31,801 nucleotides of DNA from Phycisphaerales bacterium UBA7800 (GCA_002480565.1 DLCK01000009.1:1-31801); one strand, 5' to 3'. Counted from the first letter of the stretch, positions 16,257 through 25,304 are shown. Numbers and translations: made by a program. The notes: generated by a model from the letters alone, not told the origin.

Positions 16257-18434
16257 TCAGGGGATCATGGCAGATTGTTTATTGGCGTAGCGTTGCAGGT
16301 TCTGTTTGAGTCTTTGCACTTGCATGGGATCACGTTGTACTTCGGCTAATTCCAACGCACGTTTTTGCCAAGCGATCGCCGACTCATATTTACCATGACG
16401 TGCCAATACGGCTGCATGAGTTGCGGCCCAACGGGTGTCCTGACATTCAACGGCTAACTTGGGAATATGTTGACGCACCAAAGCCATCGCCTGCTGATAA
16501 TGTTGCTTTGTGGTATTGGGAAGCGTCACGAAAAACCAAATCATTCGCTGCGTCACCACCGCGTTATCCGGTTCAAGCCCATGGGCTTTACCGATCATCT
16601 CCAACGCCTGGTCCCATTGCTGTTGACGCACCGCCAACAAAGCCAGTTGGCTGTACGGCGCAGCAAGTGTCGACTCGTATTTTGCAGCCTGCTGTTGTGC
16701 TTGTGTTGCTAATGCGTAATCACGCTTTGCAGCTGCTGAAAGTCCCAATGAATAGTGCAGATAACCTTGAGTCGGCGACAACACAATCGCGCGTTGCCAA
16801 GCCTTGATCGCGTTGTCGTGTTCACTGCGTTGAGCATACAGCGAAGCCAGCACGGTCCAACTATCCAGATCATCTACCTTCCGCCGGACACATTCGGCAG
16901 CATGTTTTAAAGCCTCATCAAGCTTGTCCTGCTTTCGACATGCCGTTGCGCATTTAAGTCGAATCTGGATATTGCCCGGCTCTTTGTCCAGACAGATTCG
17001 AAAGTAAAATTCAGCCTTGGCCCAGTCACGTTGCTTGAAGTGATAACTGCCAAGATTTTCATAGCCCTTGGTCTGCTGCGGGTTGAGGACAAGGCTCTGG
17101 CGAAACAGAGTTCGGGATTGGGCAAGACGCCCGTTCTGAGCATAGATCGCACCGAGATTGTTTTTTGCAGCCCAGCTATTGGGATTGTGTTCGACGACAT
17201 GTTCCCAAAGCGTTTGCAAATTACCATAGACCGGCACCTGCAAGTAAGTCCGCGCGGTCAAGCTCAGTAAGACCAACGCGATCAACAATCCACCCAGTCG
17301 CAACTGACGTTGATACATCGCATGTAACACCATTGCCACAGTCACCAGCACACCCATGCTCGCAAGGTATTGGAAATGGTCTGCGACCCACGAATACTTC
17401 ATCGGGAACACATTGAGAAACCCAAGTGCCGGGAACAATGTCCCAATAAAAAACAACCAACAGACTAACCAATACCCGCCCCATACTTTGCGATTTTTCA
17501 GCAGCATGACCGCGACTAAAATCACACCCACCGGGTACAGCCATGCCATCAAGGTTTGTGGCAGGATCAACCATCGAGGGTAGAAAAACACCAACTCGCC
17601 AGGCCAAAGCAGTTTGAAGCAATATGTCCAGATGACGCGCCCTGCAAGCAAAAATCGCTCAAGGAAACTCAGTGAAAATTCGTTGCCGAACGCGCCGACA
17701 TGCGTCGCTTCCATGTGTGCGGTATACAGCCCCATGACCATGCCCAACACGAACATCGGCAGCAGTAGCAAAAAGTCTCTGACCGGGAAACGACGTCTGT
17801 GATACCAGAGCATCAGGATCAATGCAGCAGGCATTGTTGCAGTGATCGTCTTACTCAGCAATGCAGCGATAAAGCAGAGGATTGCCAACGCATACCAGCC
17901 CCACCGTTTGGAAGTTGGCTTGGATTCGGAAAGATAAAATTGCCAATAGCTAATCGCTGCCAGCAGATAGAACACGCCCGACAGCACGTTCTTGCGTTCA
18001 GTGATCCAGGCCACCGATTCGACATGCACAGGATGCAGTGCAAAGAGCATCGCTGCTAGCCATGCACAAGGTAACCCCATCCGTCGGAGCAACACCCACC
18101 AGAGCAATGCCACCGCTAAATGCAACAGCACATTCACCACATGATAGCCCACCGGCTCAAGTCCCCACGTCTGATACTCAAGCCAGAATGTCGTATGCAC
18201 CAACGGATAATACTGTGGTAAATTCCGTGGCTGCGTCCATATCCTCACCAACCCATCCACATCCCGCAACGTGCTGTTATGGATCACATACGCATCATCA
18301 TCCCAAATAAATCCACACTCAAGAACTGGAACGTAAGCCAGCCCAAGGAGTCCGACCATCAGGATCAATTTGAGATAAAACAGCCGAGCATATTGCGGCG
18401 AATGATGCTCGATACGTTTTTCAAGATCATGCAT
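16257..18434 (-). CDS. GT-C-fold membrane protein with C-terminal TPR repeats (TMTC-like)
   Basis: Large membrane protein of 725 residues. The N-terminal 400 hold about ten hydrophobic helices. The first outer loop carries GFIWDDDAYV (Asp45-47), matching the acidic motif of GT-C glycosyltransferases, and ALHPVHVESVAWITERKNVLSG is the signature shared with eukaryotic TMTC O-mannosyltransferases and many bacterial relatives. Residues about 415-720 are tetratricopeptide repeats (NNLGAIYAQNGRLAQSRTLFRQSLVLNPQ, YENLGSYHFKQRDWAKAEFYF, and others). A role in lipid-linked sugar transfer to proteins is possible but unproven. I chose ATG at 18434; a TTG five codons upstream is the alternative and neither has a clear Shine-Dalgarno. 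The ribbon-domain gene lies upstream on the same strand, 111 nt away. Confidence 0.8.
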   Translation of the reverse strand: MHDLEKRIEHHSPQYARLFYLKLILMVGLLGLAYVPVLECGFIWDDDAYVIHNSTLRDVDGLVRIWTQPRNLPQYYPLVHTTFWLEYQTWGLEPVGYHVVNVLLHLAVALLWWVLLRRMGLPCAWLAAMLFALHPVHVESVAWITERKNVLSGVFYLLAAISYWQFYLSESKPTSKRWGWYALAILCFIAALLSKTITATMPAALILMLWYHRRRFPVRDFLLLLPMFVLGMVMGLYTAHMEATHVGAFGNEFSLSFLERFLLAGRVIWTYCFKLLWPGELVFFYPRWLILPQTLMAWLYPVGVILVAVMLLKNRKVWGGYWLVCWLFFIGTLFPALGFLNVFPMKYSWVADHFQYLASMGVLVTVAMVLHAMYQRQLRLGGLLIALVLLSLTARTYLQVPVYGNLQTLWEHVVEHNPNSWAAKNNLGAIYAQNGRLAQSRTLFRQSLVLNPQQTKGYENLGSYHFKQRDWAKAEFYFRICLDKEPGNIQIRLKCATACRKQDKLDEALKHAAECVRRKVDDLDSWTVLASLYAQRSEHDNAIKAWQRAIVLSPTQGYLHYSLGLSAAAKRDYALATQAQQQAAKYESTLAAPYSQLALLAVRQQQWDQALEMIGKAHGLEPDNAVVTQRMIWFFVTLPNTTKQHYQQAMALVRQHIPKLAVECQDTRWAATHAAVLARHGKYESAIAWQKRALELAEVQRDPMQVQRLKQNLQRYANKQSAMIP

Positions 18435-18545
18435 ACTGAGAATATCCAATCAAATCCGTTGCATGGTATTGTCAATCATGCATGGCACTTTGACAAGACA
18501 CATCATGATCGTGCGTCTTACGAATCAGCATGTTCTTAATCCAAT

Positions 18546-20009
18546 TCATTGGGCATCATTCTCTATCACCACCGGCACGTCTTTGATCAGGATTTCGTCA
18601 CCCCAATATTCCTTCATGTCGATGGTTCTCTGTGCCACCTTTCGGCTGGGGACGAGACGCAGATCAACTTTCTCAAGAGTCAGGTCATTGAGTTTGGGTT
18701 CCCAGCCGTTTGCCAAATAAGATACTCGGCTGCCTGAGGGGATGGGTCCCTTGATTTTGATCGATGACAGGGGATAGGTCTTGTCACCAAAGCAGATCAA
18801 TATGTCACAAGCCAAGTTAACCGGGAGATTGGAAATCCAACCTCGCAAAACCCAACGGCCACGGTTGGGTTGATATTCAAGATAATTGACTGTGAACGCG
18901 GACTCCACAGCCTTCCTGTGGTCCTCAGGCGTGATACTCACCGCGTCGACGGCATCGGTAGGCAGGATGTTGAATGTTTTCTCAAAGGATTGGTCACAGT
19001 ATGCCACATCAGGCAAGGCATCGATTTGCTCTTGAGACAGTAAATTGTAATCACTGACAAGGCCACTGGAATGCCGGGTGTCCAACAGAAAGACGCGCAT
19101 CTGGACTTTGAATTGGTGTTCACCGGGCTTGATGTCTTGCCACTGTTTATCAGTCAGGCGAACAAGATCACTCCAACCTTTATCAGAATAATGATGGGCA
19201 TTCACGCAGGCACCAAAACCGATAGGCTCGCTGCGTATCACTTGCCCATCTATGCTGAAAGTCCCCTGGCCATAATGATACCTAATGCCAAATGTTCCCA
19301 ACCTGAAATTGTCACTACGCAACGCAATGGGAATATCTTCACCATGATTCACATTCGGACGAATATGAAATGAAATGGCCTGCTGGTATGCGGTCTTGAC
19401 GTAGGCATTCCAATCCTGATCATTCACCATGTCCCACATTCTGGCACCCTCCAAAAAAACACCTGCTTCATATCGCCAAGGATGTTTTGTGTCGGCCTGC
19501 AATGCCAGGACATCAGTAATAAGACTTTGAATCTGCGATGTCGATAATGATGTCGATAATTTAGTATTGGGATTCAATCGATCCCCAAGCAAACGCCATG
19601 CTTCATCAGCTAACGGCATATCACGATTCGCCTGCATTCGCAAAGCCCATACCGGCAAGTGACTCGTCCAATTCATATGTGTTGCAATGGGTACAAATAT
19701 CAACAGGCACAGAGCAAGCAGCAGACTGCCAACCACAATGCGACGTGGCCTGCACGTGCGATTGCCATGGACAATGGCCTTGGCATGATCGAGAGTCACA
19801 CCACACTCCGAGCAGGTTGTGTGCTCCTCATTTCGCCCCGTCAGATCAAACCCACACTTACGGCATAGCGGATGTTGATCAATCTTCTTCCCACGCAAAC
19901 CGGTGATCAGAAGGTATAGCCCGTAAGGAAAAGTCGCCAACAAGAGTAATAATGGAATCCACGCTAATACCTTGAAAGAAAGTCCAGCAGCAAGCATCAA
20001 GATAGGCAT
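18546..20009 (-). CDS. Membrane protein with CxxC...CxxC ribbon, function unknown
   Basis: I do not recognise a function. The 487-residue reading begins with a hydrophobic helix (about 8-37), then a four-cysteine ribbon, CRKCGFDLTG and CSECG (Cys49, 52, 66, 69), likely zinc-binding. A second helix follows (about 91-110), and then a soluble region of about 375 residues with no motif known to me, rich in beta-type segments. Helix-ribbon-helix proteins with 'CGFDLTG' are a planctomycete habit. I prefer ATG at 20009, which has GGGGGA 4 nt upstream; ATG at 20027, ATG at 20102 and GTG at 20111 are also in frame. A TATACT hexamer at 20064-20059 on this strand would, if a true -10 box, exclude the two longest forms. 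Confidence 0.65.
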   Translation of the reverse strand: MPILMLAAGLSFKVLAWIPLLLLLATFPYGLYLLITGLRGKKIDQHPLCRKCGFDLTGRNEEHTTCSECGVTLDHAKAIVHGNRTCRPRRIVVGSLLLALCLLIFVPIATHMNWTSHLPVWALRMQANRDMPLADEAWRLLGDRLNPNTKLSTSLSTSQIQSLITDVLALQADTKHPWRYEAGVFLEGARMWDMVNDQDWNAYVKTAYQQAISFHIRPNVNHGEDIPIALRSDNFRLGTFGIRYHYGQGTFSIDGQVIRSEPIGFGACVNAHHYSDKGWSDLVRLTDKQWQDIKPGEHQFKVQMRVFLLDTRHSSGLVSDYNLLSQEQIDALPDVAYCDQSFEKTFNILPTDAVDAVSITPEDHRKAVESAFTVNYLEYQPNRGRWVLRGWISNLPVNLACDILICFGDKTYPLSSIKIKGPIPSGSRVSYLANGWEPKLNDLTLEKVDLRLVPSRKVAQRTIDMKEYWGDEILIKDVPVVIENDAQ

Positions 20010-20134
20010 ATCATCCCCCGTATCCATTGACACACGCAGACAATCACTGATGAATCTGAGTATAGCAGATCTGATATGTATTGACGTTAGCTTTAAGGGC
20101 ATGTACTCCACGTTGCAGTGAAGATTTGTTTTGA

Positions 20135-20255
20135 TTTAACACGAAGGCACGAAGGTCACAAAGGACACGAAGTCAAGGCAAAAATTTAATATCCAATTCA
20201 ATGATTTGAGTGCCTTCCTTCGTGATCTTTGTGTCCTTCGTGCCTTGGTGTTAAA
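20135..20255. repeat. Long imperfect inverted repeat D with CACGAAGG-type units
   Basis: Arms at 20135-20180 and 20211-20255 are imperfect reverse complements of about 45 nt. Each starts with TTTAACAC and continues with repeated units such as GAAGGCACGAAGG and ACACGAAG, 8-9 bases long. The 30-nt middle is AT-rich. It sits between the lipoprotein stop and the 5' end of the ribbon-protein gene. The architecture matches repeats A-C, but the unit sequence differs. The remainder of the 336-nt gap (20010-20345) shows only a possible -10 box at 20059-20064. Confidence 0.85.
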
Positions 20256-20345
20256 CAACATTTACCGATTTGAGCAAAAGATATTGAGTTGTCTATGTGT
20301 ATCAGGCAATGTCGACACGATCCAGCCCACAAAGGCCGTGATGGA

Positions 20346-20753
20346 TCACAAACTCGCGTGGAGCATCATGCCCATGCCGAGGTTCACGATTTTGGTGTTG
20401 TTGGGAGTGACTTCGACGGTGAAGTCGAATGAGCCGTCGGGGCGACCATTTTTGTAGAGCATCGCTCGGACAAAGATGCGGGCACTGGAACTGGTGCGTT
20501 CGCGGACACTCATCGTGCCGTTGAGTCGGTATTGATCGGCACCGGCTTTCTGCATTTGGTTAATCTGAATCTTCCCCATACTCGATATGGATGCTGAGCA
20601 TTTCATCTGGCCGGCTTCATTGGGCAGATAGAATGTGAGAATCGCAGTGCCTGAGACGGTTTGCGAGGGCTGAGCTGACGCATCATCTCCACCACAGCCA
20701 TGAAGCATGGTGCAGAGACAGGCAAGTAACGTGATGAGGTGCATAAGTCGCAT
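20346..20753 (-). CDS. Small lipoprotein, function unknown
   Basis: Predicted lipoprotein of 135 residues. The N-terminus MRLMHLITLLACLCTMLHGCGG is a type II signal peptide with the lipobox ending at Cys20. The mature part has beta-strand-like segments (SGTAILTFYLPNEAGQMKCSAS, YRLNGTMSVRERTSSSARIFVRAMLYKNG, FDFTVEVTPNNTKIVNLGMGMML) and looks like one small beta-sandwich. No family is recognised. ATG at 20753 has AGGA 10 nt upstream. It is divergent from purSL across about 207 nt and alone in its unit; repeat D lies beyond its stop. Confidence 0.7.
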   Translation of the reverse strand: MRLMHLITLLACLCTMLHGCGGDDASAQPSQTVSGTAILTFYLPNEAGQMKCSASISSMGKIQINQMQKAGADQYRLNGTMSVRERTSSSARIFVRAMLYKNGRPDGSFDFTVEVTPNNTKIVNLGMGMMLHASL

Positions 20754-20884
20754 GATGGAAAATTCCTCATGATGGGGTGTTGTGTCTTGCGATACCGTGT
20801 AAGGTTGTGCATCGGGTGATTGGTCTGGTCACTGTAGAAGCAGTCGGCCAAACCCTTGTCAACAACCCTGCCGATTTTGCGCCA

Positions 20885-20911
20885 GACCTTATAGACCTTA
20901 TCATCCTTATT
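20885..20911. repeat. Three tandem 9-mers upstream of purSL
   Basis: GACCTTATA, GACCTTATC and ATCCTTATT follow each other directly. They lie 50-76 nt before the purSL ATG, where promoter elements are expected (a TATCAT at 20900-20905 could be a -10 box). They may be binding sites or a small chance slip repeat. Confidence 0.5.
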
Positions 20912-20960
20912 CTGACATTGATTTTGACTTCAAAAACACCTTCGCAGGAAGTAAGCGACG

Positions 20961-23900
20961 ATGACACAAACTGATACCCAGCAGATCACCCAGACGGTCT
21001 ACCGCATTGAAATCTGGCCTAAAACCGGTGAAGCCGACGCCTTGGCTCATCCCCATGAAGAGACCGTACACCAACGCTTTGGTGCTGACGCAAGCCTCAA
21101 AGCTGCAAGGGTTTATTTGATCCAGTCACCAATCACCACCGAGCAGGCAAACCAAGTCGCCATCGAGCTTTTATGCGATCCGGTCTGTCAGGAATTTGCT
21201 CTTGGGGTCAGCGAGCAGTCCGAAAACTCGGCGAGTGTGGAAGTCCACTACAAGCCCGGCGTGATGGATCCCGTCGCCCAGTCGACCAAGTCTGCCATCC
21301 TCGAAATGCTCAGCAGCACCGGCTTGACGGCTGAACAATTGGAAGTCACCACCGGCGCCCGATACGACATTACCAACACCACAGCGGATGAAACGGCACT
21401 CACCGAATTCGCCCAGGCGTCCCTGGCCAACCCGGTCATTCAAGACATCTACGTCAAGCCTTATCATCCTGAATCCTTCATGACCGGCACGCCGTACGAG
21501 ATGCATCTGACCCATGTGCCGATGCGTGACCTCAATGAAGATGAACTCAAAAAACTCTCCCGCGAAGGCCACCTGTTTCTGTCACTTGAAGAAATGAAGG
21601 CCATCCAGGATTACTACCACAAGGCCGAGCGTGAACCGACCGACATTGAACTTGAAACCTTCGCTCAAACGTGGTCTGAACACTGCGTTCACAAGACCCT
21701 CAAAAGCACTGTCCATTACACACAACCTGAAGGTGACACCGCTATCGACTGGGCTTCACGCCCCGGTCATGAGGTTCACGAAGACGGTAGCGTCACCATC
21801 AACAACCTGCTCAAAAGCACCATCGCTGCTGCGACCAATAAGCTCATGACCGAGCATGGTCTGGATCAATGGTGCGTCAGTGTCTTCGTTGACAATGCAG
21901 GTATCGTCAAGCTCGACGATGAAGACGCGGTCTGTATCAAAGTTGAAACGCACAACCATCCCTCTGCCATTGAACCCTACGGCGGTGCGGCAACAGGCAT
22001 CGGCGGTTGTATCCGCGACATCATGGGTACCGGACTGGCAGGCAAGCCCATTGCCAATACCGACGTGTTCTGCGTCGCACATCCGGATCAAACCAAAAAA
22101 ATTCCAACCGGCGTCATCCATCCCAAACGTGTCCTCCAACAAGTCGTCGGCGGTGTCCGTGACTATGGCAACCGCATGGGTATCCCCACCGTCAACGGCA
22201 GTGTCTGGTTCCATGATGATTACCTTGGTAACCCCCTGGTCTTCGCAGGCTGCGTCGGCATGATCCCTCTGGACAAATGCTTTGGCGATCCGCAACCCGG
22301 CGACCACATCATTGCTATCGGCGGACGCACCGGTCGTGATGGTATCCACGGCGCAACCTTCTCCAGTGCTGAATTAACCGACTCACATGCTGATGAATTC
22401 TCACATGCCGTTCAAATTGGTAACGCCATCACTGAAAAGCAGACGCTTGATGTGATTCTTCAAGCCCGTGACTATGAAGGCGGCCCGTTGTTTAGTGCGA
22501 TCACTGACTGCGGTGCAGGTGGCTTTTCCTCAGCCGTCGGTGAGATGGGGGAAAAGGTCGGCGCTCGGGTGATCCTCGACAACGCCCCGCTGAAATATCG
22601 CGGTCTGAGCTACACCGAAATCTGGATCAGTGAAGCACAGGAACGCATGGTGCTTTCCGTGCCCAAGGAAAACGTCGAAAAGATCATGGCCATCTGCGCC
22701 TCGGAAGACGTTGAGGTCTGTGATCTGGGCACCTTTGGATACAACAATGAAGCAGGTGAACCGGAATTGATCCTCACGTACCGTGAGCAGGAAGTCGGAC
22801 GCTTGTCCATGCCACTGCTACATGACGGCATCCCCACGCCAACCCGTGAAGCACAATGGACACCCGGCAAGTATCAAACCGCCCAGTCGCATCCAGTGGC
22901 TGATAAACCATCGGACATGGGTGATGCACTTAAGACCTTACTGGCCCATCCGAACATTGCATCGAAGCATTGGATCATTCGTCAGTACGATCATGAAGTC
23001 CAAGGCGGTGCCGTCGTCAAACCACTCACCGGCGTCAATCAAGACGGTCCGTCTGACGCATCAGTCCTTCGTCCGAAACTTGGTTCCAACAAAGCCATCG
23101 CCTTAGGCGGCGGACTGCAAACGGGCATGGGAGAAAAGTCCAAGGGCGACAGCTATTGGATGACCCTTGCTGCCATCGACGAAGCGGTCCGCAATGTGGT
23201 CTGCACCGGTGCCGATCCATCACGTATCTGCATTTTGGATAACTTCTGCTGGCCAAGTTGTGACAAGCCTGAAAACCTCGGTTCACTCGTACGTTCTGCC
23301 GAAGCCTGCTACGACGGGGCAATGGCCTACAAAACCCCCTTCGTCTCCGGCAAGGACTCACTGAACAACCAGTTCACCACCGACAGCGGCGAAGTGATCT
23401 CCATTCCTCCCACCATGCTCATCTCCGCGATGGGGATCGTCCAGGACGCAACCAAGACCTGCACCATGGATGCCAAAGCCGCTGGAAATATTCTTTTGGT
23501 GATTGGGAACACAACATCAGCCATGTGCGGATCGCATTACACGATGTCGTACAGTGATAGCAGTCGCAGCACGGATGTGCCCAAGACTGATTTGCATGAT
23601 GGCCCTTCTCAGGCAGCCATCGTTGCCGGCCTGATTCATCACAGCAAGGTTGTCTCCGCCCATGACTGTTCAGACGGCGGCTTACTTGTTGCTGCTGCTG
23701 AAATGGCATTTGCTGGCAGCATTGGTTTGGATGTGGATTTATCAGCCATCGCCACCAACGAGAAGCTTGATGACCTTGCAGCTGCCTTTGCCGAAACCCC
23801 CAGCCGATACCTTTTGGAAATCACGCCTGAGAATCTTGACGAAGTGATCCGCTTGCTGCGTGATAAACAGATTCCATTTGGCGAAGTCGGACGTTTTAAT

Positions 23901-24002
23901 GACAGTGATAAACTCACAGTCCGTAGCAGCGATGCCGGCCAACTGCTCGATCAGCCCTTGGCAGATTTGAAAGCATCATGGTTGGGTACATTGGATTGGT
24001 AA
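20961..24002 (+). CDS. purL: Phosphoribosylformylglycinamidine synthase, PurS-PurL fusion
   Basis: FGAM synthase of purine synthesis, turning FGAR into FGAM with ATP and ammonia. The protein is 1013 residues. A small-type PurL is about 740, and the extra N-terminal 200 residues contain two PurS-like pieces (YRIEIWPKTGEADALAHPHEETV..., and VEVHYKPGVMDPVAQSTKSAILEML). The PurL part follows, with FAQTWSEHCVHKTLKS, VCIKVETHNHPSAIEPYGGAATGIGGCIRDIMG, VNGSVWFHDDY, GGRTGRDGIHGATFSSAEL, ITDCGAGGFSSAVGEMGEKVGA and FVSGKDSLNNQF. No glutaminase domain is present, so a separate PurQ must exist elsewhere. GGAAG lies about 10 nt before the ATG. The YkgJ-type gene lies downstream, separated by repeat C. Confidence 0.93.
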   Translation: MTQTDTQQITQTVYRIEIWPKTGEADALAHPHEETVHQRFGADASLKAARVYLIQSPITTEQANQVAIELLCDPVCQEFALGVSEQSENSASVEVHYKPGVMDPVAQSTKSAILEMLSSTGLTAEQLEVTTGARYDITNTTADETALTEFAQASLANPVIQDIYVKPYHPESFMTGTPYEMHLTHVPMRDLNEDELKKLSREGHLFLSLEEMKAIQDYYHKAEREPTDIELETFAQTWSEHCVHKTLKSTVHYTQPEGDTAIDWASRPGHEVHEDGSVTINNLLKSTIAAATNKLMTEHGLDQWCVSVFVDNAGIVKLDDEDAVCIKVETHNHPSAIEPYGGAATGIGGCIRDIMGTGLAGKPIANTDVFCVAHPDQTKKIPTGVIHPKRVLQQVVGGVRDYGNRMGIPTVNGSVWFHDDYLGNPLVFAGCVGMIPLDKCFGDPQPGDHIIAIGGRTGRDGIHGATFSSAELTDSHADEFSHAVQIGNAITEKQTLDVILQARDYEGGPLFSAITDCGAGGFSSAVGEMGEKVGARVILDNAPLKYRGLSYTEIWISEAQERMVLSVPKENVEKIMAICASEDVEVCDLGTFGYNNEAGEPELILTYREQEVGRLSMPLLHDGIPTPTREAQWTPGKYQTAQSHPVADKPSDMGDALKTLLAHPNIASKHWIIRQYDHEVQGGAVVKPLTGVNQDGPSDASVLRPKLGSNKAIALGGGLQTGMGEKSKGDSYWMTLAAIDEAVRNVVCTGADPSRICILDNFCWPSCDKPENLGSLVRSAEACYDGAMAYKTPFVSGKDSLNNQFTTDSGEVISIPPTMLISAMGIVQDATKTCTMDAKAAGNILLVIGNTTSAMCGSHYTMSYSDSSRSTDVPKTDLHDGPSQAAIVAGLIHHSKVVSAHDCSDGGLLVAAAEMAFAGSIGLDVDLSAIATNEKLDDLAAAFAETPSRYLLEITPENLDEVIRLLRDKQIPFGEVGRFNDSDKLTVRSSDAGQLLDQPLADLKASWLGTLDW

Positions 24003-24014
24003 ATACATGGCTGA

Positions 24015-24086
24015 ACCACTGAGGCACAGAGACTCATAGCAATGTATTTCTCTAGTCTTACTCTGTGACTCTGTGGCTCTGTGGTC
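24015..24086. repeat. Inverted repeat C, degenerate CACAGAG element
   Basis: The right arm (24062-24086) read on the minus strand is ACCACAGAGCCACAGAG plus a third unit. The left arm (24015-24039) starts AACCACTGAGGCACAGAG and has several changes. It fills the 78-nt space between purSL and the next plus-strand gene and overlaps a possible GTG start of that gene at 24081. Confidence 0.8.
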
Positions 24087-24095
24087 AAGACAGCA

Positions 24096-25298
24096 ATGCC
24101 ACTACAACTCCAAATCCTCGACGACAAACGTTTCACCTGTCACAGTTGCGGGAACTGTTGTCGGCATTGGCATGTGCAGCTATTACCCGATGAGATCGAC
24201 CGCATCAGTCAACTGCGATGGCCAGCAGGTGATCCACTTGGCGGGCAAATCATCAATATCGTACACAGCGGCCAGATCTTTCTTAAACATCAAGACAACG
24301 GCGACTGCGTTTTCCTGAATCCGGACAACGGCTACTGTCGTATCCATGAACAGTTCGGCGAGTCGGCCAAACCAGTGGGCTGCCAACTCTTCCCGTTTTC
24401 AATGCATCGCACGTTTGGCAATAAGGTCAGCATCCTCCCCAGACATGATTGCCCATCGGTTCGACAGAATAAAGGTGATCGCTACAAAGCCAACCAACTC
24501 GGACAACTTGCAGACATCGTACTTGATGATGCTCAGCCATTTTCGGATCAACAGCGATGTGAATTAAGCGAAGATCAAATCCAGGCATTAGTCGATTTTC
24601 TGACCACCCTATTGCCAAGCCTGCCCACCCCGACTCATAAGGCAATGTTCCTCTACGGATTCTGCGATTGGCTCAGCCATCAAGAAGTCAGCGAACTTAA
24701 CCGAGAAGCACTTGGCAATTTGTATCAGCCACTCGTCAAACACGTTGAGCAATGGATTACAGACACCGATGCCAGCAAGCTGCGGAAGGTTGATCGTTTT
24801 GGATTAGCCAACCTGCTCTCACAATACCTTCGGCGTGATGAAGATGTATTGGATAAACGTGTCGGTCGCCTTAAACGTGCAACATGCATCCTATTCTTCG
24901 GCAGCGGTATAGCTTCCGTCAACACACTGGGAACGATGTATCCAGCCAACAGTGGCAAGAGCGGAAAGATGTTCGATACGACCCATAATGACAAATTGGA
25001 CTTTTTCGCTTTGGACCAATTTATCAAGACTCGTATCCAGACATTTGGATTCATGGGTGAAGCCAATCATGACCTTGATCTGCTTGATGGCCTGCGTAGT
25101 TTGTGTCTGCTATATCCGCTGGTCATTGCAACCGCCAGACTCTTCACACATACGGACAACCCGATGGACATCGCCATTGGTGCCGTGGATCATGCCTTTG
25201 GACGCTCGCAGGTTTTACGGTCAACCGCAACCAACCGACTGGCCCGCCAACTCCTTGATCCGGACACGTTCGCCCGGTTAATGGTAAAAATCGTCTGA
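24096..25298 (+). CDS. YkgJ-type cysteine-cluster protein
   Basis: Protein of 400 residues with an N-terminal cysteine cluster. FTCHSCGNCCRHWHVQLLPDEIDRI (Cys15, 18, 21, 22) is the CxxCxxCC signature of the YkgJ/FliB-like group, thought to bind zinc or iron. GDCVFLNPDNGYCRIHEQFG and KPVGCQLFPF complete the usual set. The remaining 280 residues are mostly helical and have no motif I recognise. Some relatives (FliB) methylate flagellin lysines; nothing here shows that role. I chose ATG at 24096, because the GTG at 24081 lies inside repeat C. Neither has a clear ribosome binding site. Its stop is 6 nt from the stop of the gene converging on it. Confidence 0.75.
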   Translation: MPLQLQILDDKRFTCHSCGNCCRHWHVQLLPDEIDRISQLRWPAGDPLGGQIINIVHSGQIFLKHQDNGDCVFLNPDNGYCRIHEQFGESAKPVGCQLFPFSMHRTFGNKVSILPRHDCPSVRQNKGDRYKANQLGQLADIVLDDAQPFSDQQRCELSEDQIQALVDFLTTLLPSLPTPTHKAMFLYGFCDWLSHQEVSELNREALGNLYQPLVKHVEQWITDTDASKLRKVDRFGLANLLSQYLRRDEDVLDKRVGRLKRATCILFFGSGIASVNTLGTMYPANSGKSGKMFDTTHNDKLDFFALDQFIKTRIQTFGFMGEANHDLDLLDGLRSLCLLYPLVIATARLFTHTDNPMDIAIGAVDHAFGRSQVLRSTATNRLARQLLDPDTFARLMVKIV

Positions 25299-25304
25299 GA
25301 TCAC

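Noticed and set aside
21756..22349. 197-codon open frame antisense to purSL, and similar long antisense frames (for example 10463-11086 over hisI, 3259-3729 over the SPFH gene)
   Set aside because: They lie wholly or mostly opposite well-conserved genes, have no family motifs, and reflect codon bias of the sense strand.
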